This document shows positions 6,588 through 9,795 of a DNA stretch of 9,795 nucleotides, one piece after another. Origin of the DNA: SZUA-521 sp041738285 (GTDB lineage: Bacteria > Pseudomonadota > Gammaproteobacteria > Pseudomonadales > Azotimanducaceae). Made by a program: the position numbers and the translations under genes. The number at the start of each line of letters is the position of its first letter. The stretch's first letter is position 1. The notes under the pieces are model-generated. The model was not told the DNA's origin. It was given only the letters and a program-made list of their open reading frames with translations, and did no database searches. Location of the stretch: the NCBI GenBank assembly GCA_041738285.1, contig JBGSQB010000092.1, positions 1 to 9,795 of the forward strand. Reading direction: 5' to 3'.

Positions 6588-8387
6588 ATGACCGAAGCAG
6601 TGGATTTCGACGCCGACGCGCTGCGCGCACGTTACCGGGCCGAACGCGACAAGCGTCTGCGCAAAGAAGCCAACGACCAGTATGTCGAGGTGACGGGCAA
6701 GTTCGCCCACTTCCTCGAAGACCCCTACGTCGATGCGCCCCTCGCGCGCGCACCGCTCACCGATACCGTCGAAGTATTGGTGATCGGCGGCGGCTTTGGC
6801 GGTCTGTTGGCCGGTGCGAAGTTGCGCGATGCCGGTATCGAAGATCTGCGCATCGTCGAAAAGGGTGGCGACTTCGGCGGCACCTGGTATTGGAACCGCT
6901 ACCCCGGCGCGCAATGCGACATCGAGTCGTACATCTATCTGCCGCTGCTGGAAGAAATCGGCTACATCCCGAAGGAGAAGTACAGCTTCGCGCCGGAGAT
7001 TCTCGCTCACACGCGGGCGATCGCCGAGCACTACGACCTGTATCGAGATGCGGTGTTCCAGACCGAAGTCACGGCCATGCGCTGGGACGAGGCGAGCAAA
7101 CTGTGGCAGGTCTCGACCAATCGCGGCGACCGCATGAAGGCGCGCTATGTGGTGATGTCGAACGGACCGCTCAATCGACCGAAGTTGCCGGGCATCGCGG
7201 GGATCGAATCGTTCAAGGGCCACACGTTCCACACCAGTCGCTGGGATTACGGCTACACCGGCGGCGACGCCAGCGGCAATCTCGACAAGCTCGGTGACAA
7301 ACGCGTCGGGATCATCGGCACCGGTGCAACCGCCGTGCAATGCGTTCCGCATCTCGCGGCGGGCGCAAAGCACCTCCACGTCTTCCAGCGCACACCGTCG
7401 TCGATCGACGCACGCGGCAACAAGCCGACCGATCCCGCGTGGGCCGCGTCACTGGAGCCCGGTTGGCAGGCGCGCCGCATGCAGAATTTCAACGTGCTCG
7501 TGACTGGCGGCTTTCAGGACGAAGACCTGGTCAACGATGGCTGGACCGACATCATCCGCAATCTCGGCTCCATTACCGCTTCACGCAAGGTCGACGACAG
7601 CGGGCTTTCCATGGAAGACATGATGGCGAACGTGGAACTCGCCGACTTCCAGAAGATGGAACAGATTCGCAGCCGGGTGGATTCGTTGGTCGAAGACCCC
7701 GACGTTGCGTCGGCGTTGAAACCCTGGTATCGGCAGTTCTGCAAGCGCCCCTGCTTCCACGACGACTACCTGCCCGCTTTCAACCGCGACAACGTCACCT
7801 TGGTCGACACCGGTGGTCAGGGTGTTCAGCGCATCACTGAAAAAGGGGTCGTGGTCGACGGTGTCGAGTACGAACTCGACTGCCTCATCTTTGCTACGGG
7901 CTTCGAAGTGGGCACGGCGTATACGCGTCGCGCCGGCTACGAAATCGTCGGCCGCGGCGAACAGACGTTGACCGCCAAGTGGGCGAACGGCCTGCGCACC
8001 TTGCATGGCTTTCAGACCCACGGATTCCCGAACTGCTTCTTCATGGGCGTCACCCAGGGCGGATTCACCGCCAACTTCCCGCACATGCTGAAGGAACAGA
8101 GCGACCACATCGCCTACATGATCGGCCACGCGCGCCGCAACAATTACCACTGCCTCGAAGCGTCCAAGGCCAGCGAGGATGCATGGGTCGATACGATCAA
8201 TGCATCGGCGGTTCTCAATCAGAAATTTCTCGAAGAATGCACCCCGGGCTACTACAACAACGAGGGTGATCTCACCTCCGGCAACTCGTTGCTCGGAGGT
8301 CAGTACGGCGGCGGCCCGGAGGCGTTCTTTCAGATCATCAGAGACTGGCGCGAAGAGGGCAGCCTCGAGGGGCTCGATTTTTCTTAG
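6588..8387 (+). CDS. Flavin-containing Baeyer-Villiger monooxygenase (type I)
   Basis: This is a 599-residue FAD- and NADPH-dependent monooxygenase that would convert a ketone to an ester or lactone in the cytosol. The FAD Rossmann motif GGGFGG is at 67-72, followed by GGTWYWNRYPGAQCD at 97-111, the second BVMO motif. The type I fingerprint FxGxxxHxxxW[PD] is FKGHTFHTSRWD at 209-220. The NADPH Rossmann motif GTGATA is at 244-249, and FATGFE at 435-440 is the usual flavoprotein C-terminal motif. KRPCFHDDY at 386-394 probably contains the catalytic Arg (387). About 60 residues precede the FAD domain (RARYRAERDKRLRKEAN), a charged helical extension that I associate with the roughly 600-residue cyclopentadecanone monooxygenase-like group, rather than with the shorter cyclohexanone enzymes. 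Bulky or macrocyclic ketones are therefore plausible substrates, but this is inference. It is the last gene of the LLM-PhyH-BVMO operon. Confidence 0.93.
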   Translation: MTEAVDFDADALRARYRAERDKRLRKEANDQYVEVTGKFAHFLEDPYVDAPLARAPLTDTVEVLVIGGGFGGLLAGAKLRDAGIEDLRIVEKGGDFGGTWYWNRYPGAQCDIESYIYLPLLEEIGYIPKEKYSFAPEILAHTRAIAEHYDLYRDAVFQTEVTAMRWDEASKLWQVSTNRGDRMKARYVVMSNGPLNRPKLPGIAGIESFKGHTFHTSRWDYGYTGGDASGNLDKLGDKRVGIIGTGATAVQCVPHLAAGAKHLHVFQRTPSSIDARGNKPTDPAWAASLEPGWQARRMQNFNVLVTGGFQDEDLVNDGWTDIIRNLGSITASRKVDDSGLSMEDMMANVELADFQKMEQIRSRVDSLVEDPDVASALKPWYRQFCKRPCFHDDYLPAFNRDNVTLVDTGGQGVQRITEKGVVVDGVEYELDCLIFATGFEVGTAYTRRAGYEIVGRGEQTLTAKWANGLRTLHGFQTHGFPNCFFMGVTQGGFTANFPHMLKEQSDHIAYMIGHARRNNYHCLEASKASEDAWVDTINASAVLNQKFLEECTPGYYNNEGDLTSGNSLLGGQYGGGPEAFFQIIRDWREEGSLEGLDFS

Positions 8388-8510
8388 CGCTTCGGGCGCC
8401 GACGGCTCCATGCGATCCAATGGGGTCGAGACAGGCCCAGTGGCGGCTGAGGTGTTCCGTTTCTCTGCATAAATGATCGAGCCACGACACACTCCGCTGC
8501 AGCTGCGAGG
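8388..8510. other. Convergent intergenic region, no recognised element
   Basis: This stretch of 123 bp lies between the convergent BVMO and vWA-like genes. A terminator would be expected, but I see no GC-rich hairpin followed by a T-run on either strand and no small gene with a ribosome binding site. Confidence 0.5.
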
Positions 8511-9795
8511 TCATGGGACAGCCACATCGAGAGCCGTGTACACGCCCCGGCTCGGAACTGATGAAGGTACGTCTATTCGGAGCAGACTCTTGACGTTGCC
8601 TCCCGAGACGAATGTTCCGCCGCTACCAGTGATGCGGAACCGCATCCGGTAGTGGGTGACAACGCCTGCGAGCAATGAATCCATTGCGCCGAAGATCATG
8701 CCGAGTTGTCTTGGGTCGCCGAAATCGGCTGCCAATCCGCCAGTGCGCACGCTGGCTTCGGAGAAGCCGTACCAACTCGAACCCGACGAATACACGATAC
8801 CGACGTGCACACCCATTTGGCGTGCAAGTTCGGTGACCGCGTCGATTTCACCAACCGTCAGCCCTTGGCGGGTCAGCACCAGCACAGTGCGCTCAGTATC
8901 CGCGATCCCGCGATCGTCGACGGCTGCGATGACGCGAATGGACTCAATCAGGCTGTCGTACATCGGTGGTGGACCCGACGCCGGATTTCCGAGTGAGTCG
9001 ATCGCATCCAGATAGATGCTACCGTCACTGGTGAATGGTCCAAGTACCGCAAATGTCGCCGCGCCATTCTCTGACTGGACGCTTGCAAGGCTGGCCATGT
9101 CGTTACCACCCAAGGCCAGGAAGAACGACTTCAGAGCCGGTGCTCTCCAATCCCAATCGGTGGTTGCATCGCTGCGCTCTACCAGTACGCCAACGATATA
9201 GGGATGGCGCGCGGAGGCTGGCTGCAGTTCGAAGGCTTGTGCCCCGCCATCGGGCAGGTAGCTGCCGGTCGCGTTCCCTTGGGCATCGGAGGCACAATCG
9301 CGAGGTCCACCCCAGCCGCAGTCATAGTTGACGATCGAAAAGTCGGCACTTGTCAATGTCTCCAGCGCATCCGAGTTCTCGCCGACCACTGCCACGTCGA
9401 TCGAGAAGGTCATCGCGCTGCCATCGCTTGCACGGTCGACTACGCGAGTGCCCAGCACGACCGCACGGCCGATCGCCCACGCTCCTATGGCGCGGAGGTG
9501 CACATCCCAAAACTGCTGCGAGCCGCCGGCTAGGGTTGTGGCTCCGGTTTCAGAATCGAACCCGGCCGCGCTCACGGAAAGGGACACATTCCCAGATGCC
9601 AGATCGAGGAACTCGGCAGAGCCATTCGGGCCGGTCACGGTCTGGCGCAGCGCCCCTCCAGCAGTAACAGTGACAGTCGCTCCTACGATGGGCGTACCCG
9701 TGACATCAGCGACGCGCACTTCGAGGTCAATACGCGTAGAGTTGACAGCAGGCGCGCCGCCGCCACTCGGAGGGGCCACTGATCCAGCGCCGCCG
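8511..9795 (-). CDS. Secreted or lipoprotein-like protein with carboxypeptidase-regulatory-like and vWA-like domains, 5' partial
   Basis: The gene runs off the right edge. Its frame is open there and reads Gly/Ser/Pro-rich sequence (GGAGS, then PPSGGGAP), like the linker that follows a lipobox or signal peptide. The signal itself is not in the window, and the GTG at 9779 is probably not the start. Counting from that GTG, residues about 17-95 form a beta-sandwich of the carboxypeptidase-regulatory type (GTPIVGATVTVTAGG, then GPNGSAEFLDL). Residues about 194-375 resemble a von Willebrand A domain: YIVGVLVERSDAT, MYDSLIESI, ERTVLVLTRQG and VHVGIVYSSG. The metal-site motif DxSxS reads ERSDA, so it is degenerate. 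Cys154 and Cys162 could form a disulfide outside the cytoplasm. About 427 residues are visible. Its role is unknown and nothing links it to the oxidative cluster. Confidence 0.75.
   Translation of the reverse strand, partial: GGAGSVAPPSGGGAPAVNSTRIDLEVRVADVTGTPIVGATVTVTAGGALRQTVTGPNGSAEFLDLASGNVSLSVSAAGFDSETGATTLAGGSQQFWDVHLRAIGAWAIGRAVVLGTRVVDRASDGSAMTFSIDVAVVGENSDALETLTSADFSIVNYDCGWGGPRDCASDAQGNATGSYLPDGGAQAFELQPASARHPYIVGVLVERSDATTDWDWRAPALKSFFLALGGNDMASLASVQSENGAATFAVLGPFTSDGSIYLDAIDSLGNPASGPPPMYDSLIESIRVIAAVDDRGIADTERTVLVLTRQGLTVGEIDAVTELARQMGVHVGIVYSSGSSWYGFSEASVRTGGLAADFGDPRQLGMIFGAMDSLLAGVVTHYRMRFRITGSGGTFVSGGNVKSLLRIDVPSSVPSRGVYTALDVAVP

Noticed and set aside
5589..7379. 596-codon open frame on the - strand opposite the PhyH and BVMO genes
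   Set aside because: It is antisense to two well-supported genes, spans their junction, has no recognisable domain and is rich in Arg, Ala, Gly and His. This is what high-GC codon bias produces on the opposite strand.
7581..8492. 303-codon open frame on the - strand opposite the BVMO 3' half
   Set aside because: It is antisense to conserved BVMO sequence and has no recognisable motif or ribosome binding site.
1..9795. tRNA, rRNA, CRISPR arrays, insertion sequences, attachment sites
   Set aside because: I looked on both strands and saw no direct-repeat array, transposase motif, tRNA-like cloverleaf or rRNA-like stretch.

Overview
The window is GC-rich, densely coded bacterial chromosome. Codon bias toward G/C in third positions and clear Shine-Dalgarno sites fit a high-GC Gram-negative, most likely a member of the Pseudomonadota. 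That assignment is an inference from gene style, because no rRNA, tRNA or other phylogenetic marker is present. No CRISPR array, transposase or attachment site is visible.

From left to right the layout is as follows. (1) The 3' part of a phytanoyl-CoA dioxygenase-like (PhyH) gene runs off the left edge on the + strand. (2) About 550 bases follow without an intact gene. They hold a frameshifted remnant of an NAD-dependent sugar epimerase/dehydratase on the - strand, convergent with the PhyH gene. (3) An N-acylglucosamine/cellobiose 2-epimerase family gene and a small NTF2-like (lumazine-binding-like) gene lie on the + strand. (4) A cytochrome P450 gene lies on the - strand, convergent with the NTF2-like gene. 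(5) A 121-bp divergent control region contains a dyad. (6) A compact + strand operon follows: a luciferase-like (LLM, Rv3520c type) oxidoreductase, a second PhyH dioxygenase and a Baeyer-Villiger monooxygenase (BVMO). (7) The 3' part of a secreted or lipoprotein-like gene with a carboxypeptidase-regulatory-like domain and a vWA-like domain lies on the - strand and runs off the right edge.

The centre of interest is the oxidative cluster: one P450, one LLM flavin/F420 oxidoreductase, two non-haem Fe(II)/2-oxoglutarate dioxygenases and one BVMO, with an NTF2-fold protein beside them. The LLM, PhyH and BVMO genes have 37- and 21-bp gaps and individual ribosome binding sites, so they are probably co-transcribed. 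The P450 diverges from them across a shared control region. Together they could hydroxylate an alicyclic or isoprenoid substrate (P450, PhyH), interconvert alcohol and ketone (LLM) and insert oxygen next to the ketone to give an ester or lactone (BVMO). This order is an inference, and the substrate cannot be read from the sequence. No ferredoxin, ferredoxin reductase or esterase/lactonase lies in the window, so electron supply to the P450 and ester cleavage must come from elsewhere.
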